A stretch of DNA of 64,000 bases from Sipunculus nudus (GCA_026874595.1 JAPPUL010000058.1:1-64000); one strand, 5' to 3'; shown: positions 48,661 to 63,053, counted from the first letter of the stretch. Translations and numbers: made by a program. Notes: generated from the sequence alone by a model not told the origin.

Positions 48661-49035
48661 TTATAACAAGCAAAACGGCCTGTGGTTTTGGGTGCACCGT
48701 CCTTGAATCTGGCAGTGTCTCCTTTCTAGGTTCGTTTCATGTTGTTCAAGCGTTAAATGTAAGATATTGGTGCACAGCTTGTGATGACACAGATGTGACA
48801 CTTCCAAGACTCGACCCGAGTCATCCTTTTTGGGCAGTTCCTGGCGCTGATTTTCCAACATATACATAAGTCTATGTACATGTAATTCCCCACTTTGCCC
48901 TGGAAAAGGGTTGCGAACTCTCCCATAACCATCTCTCCTTGTTTTGGCCCCCTCCCATAAGCGGCAACCGTGTCTGCCTACCGGCTGTGACACTTTCCGG
49001 TTAATGCGTCCTTTTATCAACTCGAAATTGACCAT
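48661..49035 (-). CDS. His-Me finger nuclease (unit 10)
   Basis: Intact 124-aa frame from the ATG at 49035-49033, unchanged from the reference copy. Confidence 0.9.
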   Translation of the reverse strand: MVNFELIKGRINRKVSQPVGRHGCRLWEGAKTRRDGYGRVRNPFPGQSGELHVHRLMYMLENQRQELPKKDDSGRVLEVSHLCHHKLCTNILHLTLEQHETNLERRHCQIQGRCTQNHRPFCLL

Positions 49036-50336
49036 TTTCCCAATTTCGACAAAAAATACAAGTATCAATAACAGTAGCCTTGACAAGGAAACAGGCTGTA
49101 TCAACCGTTTACATTTGGAGCATTTTTTGTGGACCCACTTTGCGCGAAAGCGCGCATAAACTACGTCACATCATTTTGGCTTAAGGCTAGACCGACCTAT
49201 TCTGCAGCCCACTTTGTGATGTTTAACACTCTGTCCATTTAAAAATATATCTACCCTGTTTCCGGCACAATTATGATATTTTCCTAGCTCCTAGGACAAT
49301 ACACTATCTAATTCAACCCAGAAATACATATCATGTGTGATTGGTTTTCGCGTTATTAACTTGTTTTCATTGGGAGCTCCAGATGGCAGCACTGCGCTGA
49401 ACAATTCATAGAATTTTAACATCATTTACTGGCCGTGTCACTGTTGCGCTTATAGTCGCTCTAAATTTACAAAACAGGTGTCATAAAATAGCTAAAAAGA
49501 TTCATTACCAGATACCATAATGGGTAACTGCCCTGTTGCATTCTGCAATATTTACGAGAGTCTTGAAGTGCGGTATTGCATTCGGCTCTGTCCTGTCAAA
49601 TCCCTACACAGAATCTCCAGGCACGCCGCTACGTCAGTGTAACCTTAACACAAGACAACATCAAAATAATTACAAATATGTTTATTCACTGTAAAATATA
49701 AGTATTTTGCTACATTGTGTCCGAAAATTATGACTCTGGGCCTACACATAATCATTTACCAGCCGTTTGTACAAGTGACAACTACAGGCCTATATATGCA
49801 ATTTTCAGCCGGAAAACGCTCATCTTTCTGCATAAGCAGAATATTCTCTAATTTAATCATGACTTTGTCAATTGTTTCCATACTTCAGTATATAGTGTAT
49901 GACTATGGCTAATTTTAGCGTGGCCAGTTTGAAGGCGGAATCTTTGTTTAATTAGGTATTATGGCTTCATTTATGCCTAAAATTATGCCCTAAAAATCAA
50001 TTTTTTTCATTTAAAATCCCTACTGAATGAACCGGGTGAAATTCTTCCTGTCCTGAGATATACCCAATTACAGCCCAGGGGATGTGCAGTAAGTGTTGCA
50101 TAATACAGCCACCTGGGCTGACTTTCATCTGAGTAGTAGCCCCCCAAAGTTGACCATCCCATCTGTATCCAGGCAATTAACGTTGTGTGTTCTCAGCTGG
50201 GGTTGTGGCTGTAGCTTGACCCAGTCCAATTCGCCGTTCAAATTCGGACTCTACCAGACAGATTGTATATAAAGCTTTGCATTACACTTGAAAAGTGGCT
50301 AGTTTCCTGTGATATCTCTGCAACTTTAGACACATC

Positions 50337-52881
50337 ATGACAAAGCGCGGCTGTAAAAAGAAGGCTACAAATAAGAAAAATGGGTTCCAGAAGGGAAATA
50401 CGATGCGTGTCACACATGCTAAAGGTCAAAGCTCATGTGAACAGATGAGTACATTACCAGTTAGGTATATAAGGTTGAATTATTGCAGCTTAGAAGACAT
50501 TGAGAGTGACCGCTCTCAACGGGCAGAGGATGGATCCCAGCCGACATGTGAGGTCCGCCTACTGCGCCCACGTTCCAGACTTAAATCTCGCTTGGAAAGA
50601 GACGCTGAGGTATTAGATGGGAACGAAATGGACAGTTACCGCATCTGGCATGCAGGAAAGACCGAAAACCTGTTTGCTGAAGGATATGCAGGGCATATGA
50701 AAGATTCGCCGACATGTACCGGCCGCCTTAGCTTTGACGTTGACGGTGAGCAGCAGCGCGGACTTGCCTGGAGGGAGAGGTTGAAATGTGACTTATGCGG
50801 TTATGCTACTGGTCTCACTGCCTTGTACAACACCGTAAATACTCAATCGTCTGGTCCAAAGGCAGCCGACATCAACAGAATGGCACAGGTAGGCCTAGCC
50901 CACACAAGCATCTCGACCCAGGGACTCACAACGATTCTAGCATCCATGAACATACCGCCAGCCAGTGAGCGCCACCTGCAGAGAAACGCAAATGTGGTGG
51001 GCGATTTGCTAGTGCAAGAAAATGAGGCTGACATGACAAGAATTCACAGAGAATTACAAGAAATTAATGTTATGAAAGGACTGCAAAAGGATGCACCTCA
51101 CGACATGGAAATTGACTGCAGATATAATAACCCCATCTATTCCAAAGCAGGGAAATCACCATTCCAGGCCGGCACCCAAGTGACGCAAATTGTATGCGAG
51201 CAGACAACAAGTAAAAAGCAAGTCATTGCAGTGACCAATCAAAGCAAACTTTGTCCGTCCGGACGATTTTTGGAGCGGAAAACTGGCGGCCAGAGAACGT
51301 GCCCTAACCATGAGGGGTGCACCGCCACACTGCAGGAGGATGCCGTCATTGGTACGTACCCTTACGACAAGTTCCCGCATTATAGTATATTAGCAGTTCA
51401 TAGCACAGTTAACCGAATTAAGCAAAAACAATGAAAACTGTAAACATTTCATGCAATTTCATTAAAAACAAACAAAAACAAAAAAGGCTAACATGTACCT
51501 ACTTATATGCATATCCCTGATATTGCGCATTTTAACATGCAGACACCAGAATAGCATTTTGTCATGAAAATCTAGCCTAAATAGGTGTTTTTTCAGGCTC
51601 TAGAGAAAGCTCCGTAGCGGCAGTGACAAGAGATAACAGATGAATGAATGAATGAATGAATGAATGAATGAATGAATGAATGAATGAATGCAAGGATGAA
51701 TGAATGAATGCAAGGATGTGCATGCATGTCGGGGCTGGGTGGTGGGGGTTAGGAGGAAGTTAACACCTGAGACAATGTGCTATAATAAATAGATGTTAGA
51801 ACTCTACAATGATTGTTAAAACACTCTACTTTATATTTTTACAGGGAATGAGCAGGAATGGACGCTGCAGTCACTGACAAAGCTGGCAGCATCGGGTGTA
51901 GAGCCTCGAAACGTGGTGACGGATGGTGACAGTGGGGCACATTTAGCTGCGGACACCCTGTACAATTCTGGTGTCATCAAGGAAAGAGCCAAGCGCCGCC
52001 AGGATCCTCATCACTGTGGCCGGGGAATGGGGCGACTCATAAGGAACCAGAAATTCTCCCCGGCGGCATTTCCGACCGTGAATCTAAGGGCCAAGAAAGC
52101 CAAGCAACAAAACAAGTTATCGTGGGACTTGCCTCTCAGGTGTGCAGCGGAACACAAGGCTGCATATGAACATTATGGTGGTGATGTCAGGAAAGTGCAG
52201 CGTAGAATGACCTATTTGATTGACTGTCTTGTTCGATGTTACCAGGGAGACCATTCGCTGTGCAAAAGAACATCTTTTAAGTGTGCACCACAGAAAACTT
52301 GGTTTTCCAAGAAAGAGTCATACATGACTAAGAACTTTAGTATGTGCCTGGAGGGTCGCGACCGTGAACTCTTTCTGGAGTGTCTGAAATACAGGATAGG
52401 TCATAAGGTCATGCAGACAATGGATAGATTAAAAAGTACACAAAAGTGCGAAGCTGTCAACAGAAGCATTACAGCATCAGTGCCGAAGTCCGTGACATAC
52501 ACACGAAACTACGCTGCCCGAGTCCAGGCGTCTGTTGCGCGTGTTAATAGGGGCAAAGGCTGTGCCATGTACGACCAAATACGTTTTGTTGGTGGAAACT
52601 TGCAACCTGGGACACGAGTTGTGCGCTGCTTTGCCAGGATGCAGAGAAAGTCGGAACTGCGTCGTTCGTACCACCGCAGTCGCCTTGCCAGGAAAAGACG
52701 CTGCGCGCGCAGGCGACAGTTGTATGACCTGCATGCCAGGAAAGATTCCCAGGACACATATCGCACTGGAATGGTGCTTGAGACACCAACAACAAGCAAG
52801 GGGCTCGCTGACCATAGCTATGCCGTTCGTCGGAAATACCGCCCAATGCCTAGAGCTGCACCTGCGTCCAACGGACAGTAA
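50337..52881 (+). CDS. Mutator-like DDE transposase (unit 11)
   Basis: Exons 50337-51351 and 51845-52881 with a 493-bp intron (microsatellite 51640-51690). Product identical to the reference. TATA box at 50266-50274, AATAAA at 52892-52897. Confidence 0.93.
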
Positions 52882-53152
52882 ATGTGTAGAAAATAAAGTT
52901 ATCTTATCCTGATAGTGGGAGACCGGATGTTTCTTACGTGTTGTTGCAGTGGCAGTTATGCGCACCGTTCTTATGTATATCAGACTGTAAAAAAATACCG
53001 TTATACTATTCCCTCGTTCATTTAAAACAAGGAAAAATGGAAACTGGGTACACACGTTAGCAATTTTTACCGCTGCATCGCCTGTAAATTTGTTTCACTT
53101 CATGCATCATCATCATTGCATGATTGTTAGCTAAAAAAAAAATTATTAAAAA

Positions 53153-53241
53153 GTGCCATGACGGCTCTGTTGGTTACGGCGCTAGTGCGGTCATGTTCAC
53201 GTTATCGGTTCGATACCCGCACGGAGCGTAATTTTTTTTTT
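53153..53241 (+). other. tRNA-like Pol III module (unit 11)
   Basis: A box 53162-53173, B box 53207-53217, T10 at 53232-53241. Confidence 0.6.
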
Positions 53242-53566
53242 ATTTTTTGGAGGTCAATTGCAATGTGGATTTACGATGTGAATGACCATCATTTACATGC
53301 GATAATATGTGTTATAAAAATAGAGAAAGGGTACTCACATCGCTGGTGAAAAAATATCTGATTACAAAAATTTTAAAACTGAATTATGAATGGATTTTAT
53401 GTTTATTAAACATCACCGTGTGCCTGTCCTACTACTAGTACTATATAGTAGTAGGCTAATTACCGCACGTGACATAATTATATTGCATAATCAAATGTAT
53501 GTACAGTTTGATTTAATAAATATATGTTTTAACAATTATCTGAGTTTCTTTGATTTTGTCATACAG

Positions 53567-53941
53567 TTATAACAAGCAAAACGGCCTGTGGTTTTGGGTG
53601 CACCGTCCTTGAATCTGGCAGTGTCTCCTTTCTAGGTTCGTTTCATGTTGTTCAAGCGTTAAATGTAAGATATTGGTGCACAGCTTGTGATGACACAGAT
53701 GTGACACTTCCAAGACTCGACCCGAGTCATCCTTTTTGGGCAGTTCCTGGCGCTGATTTTCCAACATATACATAAGTCTATGTACATGTAATTCCCCACT
53801 TTGCCCTGGAAAAGGGTTGCGAACTCTCCCATAACCATCTCTCCTTGTTTTGGCCCCCTCCCATAAGCGGCAACCGTGTCTGCCTACCGGCTGTGACACT
53901 TTCCGGTTAATGCGTCCTTTTATCAACTCGAAATTGACCAT
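53567..53941 (-). CDS. His-Me finger nuclease (unit 11)
   Basis: Intact 124-aa frame from the ATG at 53941-53939, unchanged from the reference copy. Confidence 0.9.
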   Translation of the reverse strand: MVNFELIKGRINRKVSQPVGRHGCRLWEGAKTRRDGYGRVRNPFPGQSGELHVHRLMYMLENQRQELPKKDDSGRVLEVSHLCHHKLCTNILHLTLEQHETNLERRHCQIQGRCTQNHRPFCLL

Positions 53942-55242
53942 TTTCCCAATTTCGACAAAAAATACAAGTATCAATAACAGTAGCCTTGACAAGGAAACAG
54001 GCTGTATCAACCGTTTACATTTGGAGCATTTTTTGTGGACCCACTTTGCGCGAAAGCGCGCATAAACTACGTCACATCATTTTGGCTTAAGGCTAGACCG
54101 ACCTATTCTGCAGCCCACTTTGTGATGTTTAACACTCTGTCCATTTAAAAATATATCTACCCTGTTTCCGGCACAATTATGATATTTTCCTAGCTCCTAG
54201 GACAATACACTATCTAATTCAACCCAGAAATACATATCATGTGTGATTGGTTTTCGCGTTATTAACTTGTTTTCATTGGGAGCTCCAGATGGCAGCACTG
54301 CGCTGAACAATTCATAGAATTTTAACATCATTTACTGGCCGTGTCACTGTTGCGCTTATAGTCGCTCTAAATTTACAAAACAGGTGTCATAAAATAGCTA
54401 AAAAGATTCATTACCAGATACCATAATGGGTAACTGCCCTGTTGCATTCTGCAATATTTACGAGAGTCTTGAAGTGCGGTATTGCATTCGGCTCTGTCCT
54501 GTCAAATCCCTACACAGAATCTCCAGGCACGCCGCTACGTCAGTGTAACCTTAACACAAGACAACATCAAAATAATTACAAATATGTTTATTCACTGTAA
54601 AATATAAGTATTTTGCTACATTGTGTCCGAAAATTATGACTCTGGGCCTACACATAATCATTTACCAGCCGTTTGTACAAGTGACAACTACAGGCCTATA
54701 TATGCAATTTTCAGCCGGAAAACGCTCATCTTTCTGCATAAGCAGAATATTCTCTAATTTAATCATGACTTTGTCAATTGTTTCCATACTTCAGTATATA
54801 GTGTATGACTATGGCTAATTTTAGCGTGGCCAGTTTGAAGGCGGAATCTTTGTTTAATTAGGTATTATGGCTTCATTTATGCCTAAAATTATGCCCTAAA
54901 AATCAATTTTTTTCATTTAAAATCCCTACTGAATGAACCGGGTGAAATTCTTCCTGTCCTGAGATATACCCAATTACAGCCCAGGGGATGTGCAGTAAGT
55001 GTTGCATAATACAGCCACCTGGGCTGACTTTCATCTGAGTAGTAGCCCCCCAAAGTTGACCATCCCATCTGTATCCAGGCAATTAACGTTGTGTGTTCTC
55101 AGCTGGGGTTGTGGCTGTAGCTTGACCCAGTCCAATTCGCCGTTCAAATTCGGACTCTACCAGACAGATTGTATATAAAGCTTTGCATTACACTTGAAAA
55201 GTGGCTAGTTTCCTGTGATATCTCTGCAACTTTAGACACATC

Positions 55243-57787
55243 ATGACAAAGCGCGGCTGTAAAAAGAAGGCTACAAATAAGAAAAATGGGTTCCAGAAGG
55301 GAAATACGATGCGTGTCACACATGCTAAAGGTCAAAGCTCATGTGAACAGATGAGTACATTACCAGTTAGGTATATAAGGTTGAATTATTGCAGCTTAGA
55401 AGACATTGAGAGTGACCGCTCTCAACGGGCAGAGGATGGATCCCAGCCGACATGTGAGGTCCGCCTACTGCGCCCACGTTCCAGACTTAAATCTCGCTTG
55501 GAAAGAGACGCTGAGGTATTAGATGGGAACGAAATGGACAGTTACCGCATCTGGCATGCAGGAAAGACCGAAAACCTGTTTGCTGAAGGATATGCAGGGC
55601 ATATGAAAGATTCGCCGACATGTACCGGCCGCCTTAGCTTTGACGTTGACGGTGAGCAGCAGCGCGGACTTGCCTGGAGGGAGAGGTTGAAATGTGACTT
55701 ATGCGGTTATGCTACTGGTCTCACTGCCTTGTACAACACCGTAAATACTCAATCGTCTGGTCCAAAGGCAGCCGACATCAACAGAATGGCACAGGTAGGC
55801 CTAGCCCACACAAGCATCTCGACCCAGGGACTCACAACGATTCTAGCATCCATGAACATACCGCCAGCCAGTGAGCGCCACCTGCAGAGAAACGCAAATG
55901 TGGTGGGCGATTTGCTAGTGCAAGAAAATGAGGCTGACATGACAAGAATTCACAGAGAATTACAAGAAATTAATGTTATGAAAGGACTGCAAAAGGATGC
56001 ACCTCACGACATGGAAATTGACTGCAGATATAATAACCCCATCTATTCCAAAGCAGGGAAATCACCATTCCAGGCCGGCACCCAAGTGACGCAAATTGTA
56101 TGCGAGCAGACAACAAGTAAAAAGCAAGTCATTGCAGTGACCAATCAAAGCAAACTTTGTCCGTCCGGACGATTTTTGGAGCGGAAAACTGGCGGCCAGA
56201 GAACGTGCCCTAACCATGAGGGGTGCACCGCCACACTGCAGGAGGATGCCGTCATTGGTACGTACCCTTACGACAAGTTCCCGCATTATAGTATATTAGC
56301 AGTTCATAGCACAGTTAACCGAATTAAGCAAAAACAATGAAAACTGTAAACATTTCATGCAATTTCATTAAAAACAAACAAAAACAAAAAAGGCTAACAT
56401 GTACCTACTTATATGCATATCCCTGATATTGCGCATTTTAACATGCAGACACCAGAATAGCATTTTGTCATGAAAATCTAGCCTAAATAGGTGTTTTTTC
56501 AGGCTCTAGAGAAAGCTCCGTAGCGGCAGTGACAAGAGATAACAGATGAATGAATGAATGAATGAATGAATGAATGAATGAATGAATGAATGAATGCAAG
56601 GATGAATGAATGAATGCAAGGATGTGCATGCATGTCGGGGCTGGGTGGTGGGGGTTAGGAGGAAGTTAACACCTGAGACAATGTGCTATAATAAATAGAT
56701 GTTAGAACTCTACAATGATTGTTAAAACACTCTACTTTATATTTTTACAGGGAATGAGCAGGAATGGACGCTGCAGTCACTGACAAAGCTGGCAGCATCG
56801 GGTGTAGAGCCTCGAAACGTGGTGACGGATGGTGACAGTGGGGCACATTTAGCTGCGGACACCCTGTACAATTCTGGTGTCATCAAGGAAAGAGCCAAGC
56901 GCCGCCAGGATCCTCATCACTGTGGCCGGGGAATGGGGCGACTCATAAGGAACCAGAAATTCTCCCCGGCGGCATTTCCGACCGTGAATCTAAGGGCCAA
57001 GAAAGCCAAGCAACAAAACAAGTTATCGTGGGACTTGCCTCTCAGGTGTGCAGCGGAACACAAGGCTGCATATGAACATTATGGTGGTGATGTCAGGAAA
57101 GTGCAGCGTAGAATGACCTATTTGATTGACTGTCTTGTTCGATGTTACCAGGGAGACCATTCGCTGTGCAAAAGAACATCTTTTAAGTGTGCACCACAGA
57201 AAACTTGGTTTTCCAAGAAAGAGTCATACATGACTAAGAACTTTAGTATGTGCCTGGAGGGTCGCGACCGTGAACTCTTTCTGGAGTGTCTGAAATACAG
57301 GATAGGTCATAAGGTCATGCAGACAATGGATAGATTAAAAAGTACACAAAAGTGCGAAGCTGTCAACAGAAGCATTACAGCATCAGTGCCGAAGTCCGTG
57401 ACATACACACGAAACTACGCTGCCCGAGTCCAGGCGTCTGTTGCGCGTGTTAATAGGGGCAAAGGCTGTGCCATGTACGACCAAATACGTTTTGTTGGTG
57501 GAAACTTGCAACCTGGGACACGAGTTGTGCGCTGCTTTGCCAGGATGCAGAGAAAGTCGGAACTGCGTCGTTCGTACCACCGCAGTCGCCTTGCCAGGAA
57601 AAGACGCTGCGCGCGCAGGCGACAGTTGTATGACCTGCATGCCAGGAAAGATTCCCAGGACACATATCGCACTGGAATGGTGCTTGAGACACCAACAACA
57701 AGCAAGGGGCTCGCTGACCATAGCTATGCCGTTCGTCGGAAATACCGCCCAATGCCTAGAGCTGCACCTGCGTCCAACGGACAGTAA
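55243..57787 (+). CDS. Mutator-like DDE transposase (unit 12)
   Basis: Exons 55243-56257 and 56751-57787 with a 493-bp intron (microsatellite 56546-56596). Product identical to the reference. TATA box at 55172-55180, AATAAA at 57798-57803. Confidence 0.93.
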
Positions 57788-58058
57788 ATGTGTAGAAAAT
57801 AAAGTTATCTTATCCTGATAGTGGGAGACCGGATGTTTCTTACGTGTTGTTGCAGTGGCAGTTATGCGCACCGTTCTTATGTATATCAGACTGTAAAAAA
57901 ATACCGTTATACTATTCCCTCGTTCATTTAAAACAAGGAAAAATGGAAACTGGGTACACACGTTAGCAATTTTTACCGCTGCATCGCCTGTAAATTTGTT
58001 TCACTTCATGCATCATCATCATTGCATGATTGTTAGCTAAAAAAAAAATTATTAAAAA

Positions 58059-58147
58059 GTGCCATGACGGCTCTGTTGGTTACGGCGCTAGTGCGGTCAT
58101 GTTCACGTTATCGGTTCGATACCCGCACGGAGCGTAATTTTTTTTTT
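58059..58147 (+). other. tRNA-like Pol III module (unit 12)
   Basis: A box 58068-58079, B box 58113-58123, T10 at 58138-58147. Confidence 0.6.
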
Positions 58148-58472
58148 ATTTTTTGGAGGTCAATTGCAATGTGGATTTACGATGTGAATGACCATCATTT
58201 ACATGCGATAATATGTGTTATAAAAATAGAGAAAGGGTACTCACATCGCTGGTGAAAAAATATCTGATTACAAAAATTTTAAAACTGAATTATGAATGGA
58301 TTTTATGTTTATTAAACATCACCGTGTGCCTGTCCTACTACTAGTACTATATAGTAGTAGGCTAATTACCGCACGTGACATAATTATATTGCATAATCAA
58401 ATGTATGTACAGTTTGATTTAATAAATATATGTTTTAACAATTATCTGAGTTTCTTTGATTTTGTCATACAG

Positions 58473-58847
58473 TTATAACAAGCAAAACGGCCTGCGGTTT
58501 TGGGTGCACCGTCCTTGAATCTGGCAGTGTCTCCTTTCTAGGTTCGTTTCATGTTGTTCAAGCGTTAAATGTAAGATATTGGTGCACAGCTTGTGATGAC
58601 ACAGATGTGACACTTCCAAGACTCGACCCGAGTCATCCTTTTTGGGCAGTTCCTGGCGCTGATTTTCCAACATATACATAAGTCTATGTACATGTAATTC
58701 CCCACTTTGCCCTGGAAAAGGGTTGCGAACTCTCCCATAACCATCTCTCCTTGTTTTGGCCCCCTCCCATAAGCGGCAACCGTGTCTGCCTACCGGCTGT
58801 GACACTTTCCGGTTAATGCGTCCTTTTATCAACTCGAAATTGACCAT
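58473..58847 (-). CDS. His-Me finger nuclease, H118R variant (unit 12)
   Basis: Full-length 124-aa frame, but the base at 58495 turns the CAC codon of residue 118 into CGC (His to Arg). H118 is the only His in the C-x5-C-x3-H-x3-C second zinc loop, the position equivalent to a zinc ligand in I-PpoI-type enzymes. The catalytic His/Asn pair and the first zinc site are unaffected. If the assignment is right, this copy may fold poorly. It is the only amino-acid change seen in units 2-13. Confidence 0.88.
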   Translation of the reverse strand: MVNFELIKGRINRKVSQPVGRHGCRLWEGAKTRRDGYGRVRNPFPGQSGELHVHRLMYMLENQRQELPKKDDSGRVLEVSHLCHHKLCTNILHLTLEQHETNLERRHCQIQGRCTQNRRPFCLL

Positions 58848-60148
58848 TTTCCCAATTTCGACAAAAAATACAAGTATCAATAACAGTAGCCTTGACAAGG
58901 AAACAGGCTGTATCAACCGTTTACATTTGGAGCATTTTTTGTGGACCCACTTTGCGCGAAAGCGCGCATAAACTACGTCACATCATTTTGGCTTAAGGCT
59001 AGACCGACCTATTCTGCAGCCCACTTTGTGATGTTTAACACTCTGTCCATTTAAAAATATATCTACCCTGTTTCCGGCACAATTATGATATTTTCCTAGC
59101 TCCTAGGACAATACACTATCTAATTCAACCCAGAAATACATATCATGTGTGATTGGTTTTCGCGTTATTAACTTGTTTTCATTGGGAGCTCCAGATGGCA
59201 GCACTGCGCTGAACAATTCATAGAATTTTAACATCATTTACTGGCCGTGTCACTGTTGCGCTTATAGTCGCTCTAAATTTACAAAACAGGTGTCATAAAA
59301 TAGCTAAAAAGATTCATTACCAGATACCATAATGGGTAACTGCCCTGTTGCATTCTGCAATATTTACGAGAGTCTTGAAGTGCGGTATTGCATTCGGCTC
59401 TGTCCTGTCAAATCCCTACACAGAATCTCCAGGCACGCCGCTACGTCAGTGTAACCTTAACACAAGACAACATCAAAATAATTACAAATATGTTTATTCA
59501 CTGTAAAATATAAGTATTTTGCTACATTGTGTCCGAAAATTATGACTCTGGGCCTACACATAATCATTTACCAGCCGTTTGTACAAGTGACAACTACAGG
59601 CCTATATATGCAATTTTCAGCCGGAAAACGCTCATCTTTCTGCATAAGCAGAATATTCTCTAATTTAATCATGACTTTGTCAATTGTTTCCATACTTCAG
59701 TATATAGTGTATGACTATGGCTAATTTTAGCGTGGCCAGTTTGAAGGCGGAATCTTTGTTTAATTAGGTATTATGGCTTCATTTATGCCTAAAATTATGC
59801 CCTAAAAATCAATTTTTTTCATTTAAAATCCCTACTGAATGAACCGGGTGAAATTCTTCCTGTCCTGAGATATACCCAATTACAGCCCAGGGGATGTGCA
59901 GTAAGTGTTGCATAATACAGCCACCTGGGCTGACTTTCATCTGAGTAGTAGCCCCCCAAAGTTGACCATCCCATCTGTATCCAGGCAATTAACGTTGTGT
60001 GTTCTCAGCTGGGGTTGTGGCTGTAGCTTGACCCAGTCCAATTCGCCGTTCAAATTCGGACTCTACCAGACAGATTGTATATAAAGCTTTGCATTACACT
60101 TGAAAAGTGGCTAGTTTCCTGTGATATCTCTGCAACTTTAGACACATC

Positions 60149-62693
60149 ATGACAAAGCGCGGCTGTAAAAAGAAGGCTACAAATAAGAAAAATGGGTTCC
60201 AGAAGGGAAATACGATGCGTGTCACACATGCTAAAGGTCAAAGCTCATGTGAACAGATGAGTACATTACCAGTTAGGTATATAAGGTTGAATTATTGCAG
60301 CTTAGAAGACATTGAGAGTGACCGCTCTCAACGGGCAGAGGATGGATCCCAGCCGACATGTGAGGTCCGCCTACTGCGCCCACGTTCCAGACTTAAATCT
60401 CGCTTGGAAAGAGACGCTGAGGTATTAGATGGGAACGAAATGGACAGTTACCGCATCTGGCATGCAGGAAAGACCGAAAACCTGTTTGCTGAAGGATATG
60501 CAGGGCATATGAAAGATTCGCCGACATGTACCGGCCGCCTTAGCTTTGACGTTGACGGTGAGCAGCAGCGCGGACTTGCCTGGAGGGAGAGGTTGAAATG
60601 TGACTTATGCGGTTATGCTACTGGTCTCACTGCCTTGTACAACACCGTAAATACTCAATCGTCTGGTCCAAAGGCAGCCGACATCAACAGAATGGCACAG
60701 GTAGGCCTAGCCCACACAAGCATCTCGACCCAGGGACTCACAACGATTCTAGCATCCATGAACATACCGCCAGCCAGTGAGCGCCACCTGCAGAGAAACG
60801 CAAATGTGGTGGGCGATTTGCTAGTGCAAGAAAATGAGGCTGACATGACAAGAATTCACAGAGAATTACAAGAAATTAATGTTATGAAAGGACTGCAAAA
60901 GGATGCACCTCACGACATGGAAATTGACTGCAGATATAATAACCCCATCTATTCCAAAGCAGGGAAATCACCATTCCAGGCCGGCACCCAAGTGACGCAA
61001 ATTGTATGCGAGCAGACAACAAGTAAAAAGCAAGTCATTGCAGTGACCAATCAAAGCAAACTTTGTCCGTCCGGACGATTTTTGGAGCGGAAAACTGGCG
61101 GCCAGAGAACGTGCCCTAACCATGAGGGGTGCACCGCCACACTGCAGGAGGATGCCGTCATTGGTACGTACCCTTACGACAAGTTCCCGCATTATAGTAT
61201 ATTAGCAGTTCATAGCACAGTTAACCGAATTAAGCAAAAACAATGAAAACTGTAAACATTTCATGCAATTTCATTAAAAACAAACAAAAACAAAAAAGGC
61301 TAACATGTACCTACTTATATGCATATCCCTGATATTGCGCATTTTAACATGCAGACACCAGAATAGCATTTTGTCATGAAAATCTAGCCTAAATAGGTGT
61401 TTTTTCAGGCTCTAGAGAAAGCTCCGTAGCGGCAGTGACAAGAGATAACAGATGAATGAATGAATGAATGAATGAATGAATGAATGAATGAATGAATGAA
61501 TGCAAGGATGAATGAATGAATGCAAGGATGTGCATGCATGTCGGGGCTGGGTGGTGGGGGTTAGGAGGAAGTTAACACCTGAGACAATGTGCTATAATAA
61601 ATAGATGTTAGAACTCTACAATGATTGTTAAAACACTCTACTTTATATTTTTACAGGGAATGAGCAGGAATGGACGCTGCAGTCACTGACAAAGCTGGCA
61701 GCATCGGGTGTAGAGCCTCGAAACGTGGTGACGGATGGTGACAGTGGGGCACATTTAGCTGCGGACACCCTGTACAATTCTGGTGTCATCAAGGAAAGAG
61801 CCAAGCGCCGCCAGGATCCTCATCACTGTGGCCGGGGAATGGGGCGACTCATAAGGAACCAGAAATTCTCCCCGGCGGCATTTCCGACCGTGAATCTAAG
61901 GGCCAAGAAAGCCAAGCAACAAAACAAGTTATCGTGGGACTTGCCTCTCAGGTGTGCAGCGGAACACAAGGCTGCATATGAACATTATGGTGGTGATGTC
62001 AGGAAAGTGCAGCGTAGAATGACCTATTTGATTGACTGTCTTGTTCGATGTTACCAGGGAGACCATTCGCTGTGCAAAAGAACATCTTTTAAGTGTGCAC
62101 CACAGAAAACTTGGTTTTCCAAGAAAGAGTCATACATGACTAAGAACTTTAGTATGTGCCTGGAGGGTCGCGACCGTGAACTCTTTCTGGAGTGTCTGAA
62201 ATACAGGATAGGTCATAAGGTCATGCAGACAATGGATAGATTAAAAAGTACACAAAAGTGCGAAGCTGTCAACAGAAGCATTACAGCATCAGTGCCGAAG
62301 TCCGTGACATACACACGAAACTACGCTGCCCGAGTCCAGGCGTCTGTTGCGCGTGTTAATAGGGGCAAAGGCTGTGCCATGTACGACCAAATACGTTTTG
62401 TTGGTGGAAACTTGCAACCTGGGACACGAGTTGTGCGCTGCTTTGCCAGGATGCAGAGAAAGTCGGAACTGCGTCGTTCGTACCACCGCAGTCGCCTTGC
62501 CAGGAAAAGACGCTGCGCGCGCAGGCGACAGTTGTATGACCTGCATGCCAGGAAAGATTCCCAGGACACATATCGCACTGGAATGGTGCTTGAGACACCA
62601 ACAACAAGCAAGGGGCTCGCTGACCATAGCTATGCCGTTCGTCGGAAATACCGCCCAATGCCTAGAGCTGCACCTGCGTCCAACGGACAGTAA
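60149..62693 (+). CDS. Mutator-like DDE transposase (unit 13)
   Basis: Exons 60149-61163 and 61657-62693 with a 493-bp intron (microsatellite 61452-61502). Product identical to the reference. TATA box at 60078-60086, AATAAA at 62704-62709. Confidence 0.93.
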
Positions 62694-62964
62694 ATGTGTA
62701 GAAAATAAAGTTATCTTATCCTGATAGTGGGAGACCGGATGTTTCTTACGTGTTGTTGCAGTGGCAGTTATGCGCACCGTTCTTATGTATATCAGACTGT
62801 AAAAAAATACCGTTATACTATTCCCTCGTTCATTTAAAACAAGGAAAAATGGAAACTGGGTACACACGTTAGCAATTTTTACCGCTGCATCGCCTGTAAA
62901 TTTGTTTCACTTCATGCATCATCATCATTGCATGATTGTTAGCTAAAAAAAAAATTATTAAAAA

Positions 62965-63053
62965 GTGCCATGACGGCTCTGTTGGTTACGGCGCTAGTGC
63001 GGTCATGTTCACGTTATCGGTTCGATACCCGCACGGAGCGTAATTTTTTTTTT
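62965..63053 (+). other. tRNA-like Pol III module (unit 13)
   Basis: A box 62974-62985, B box 63019-63029, T10 at 63044-63053. Confidence 0.6.

Larger units (their letters stand above)
44186..49091 (+). repeat. Array unit 10 (4906 bp)
   Basis: Consensus unit; no private change noticed. Confidence 0.95.
49092..53997 (+). repeat. Array unit 11 (4906 bp)
   Basis: Consensus unit; no private change noticed. Confidence 0.95.
53998..58903 (+). repeat. Array unit 12 (4906 bp, one SNP)
   Basis: Differs from the consensus by C for T at 58495, inside the nuclease gene. Confidence 0.95.
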
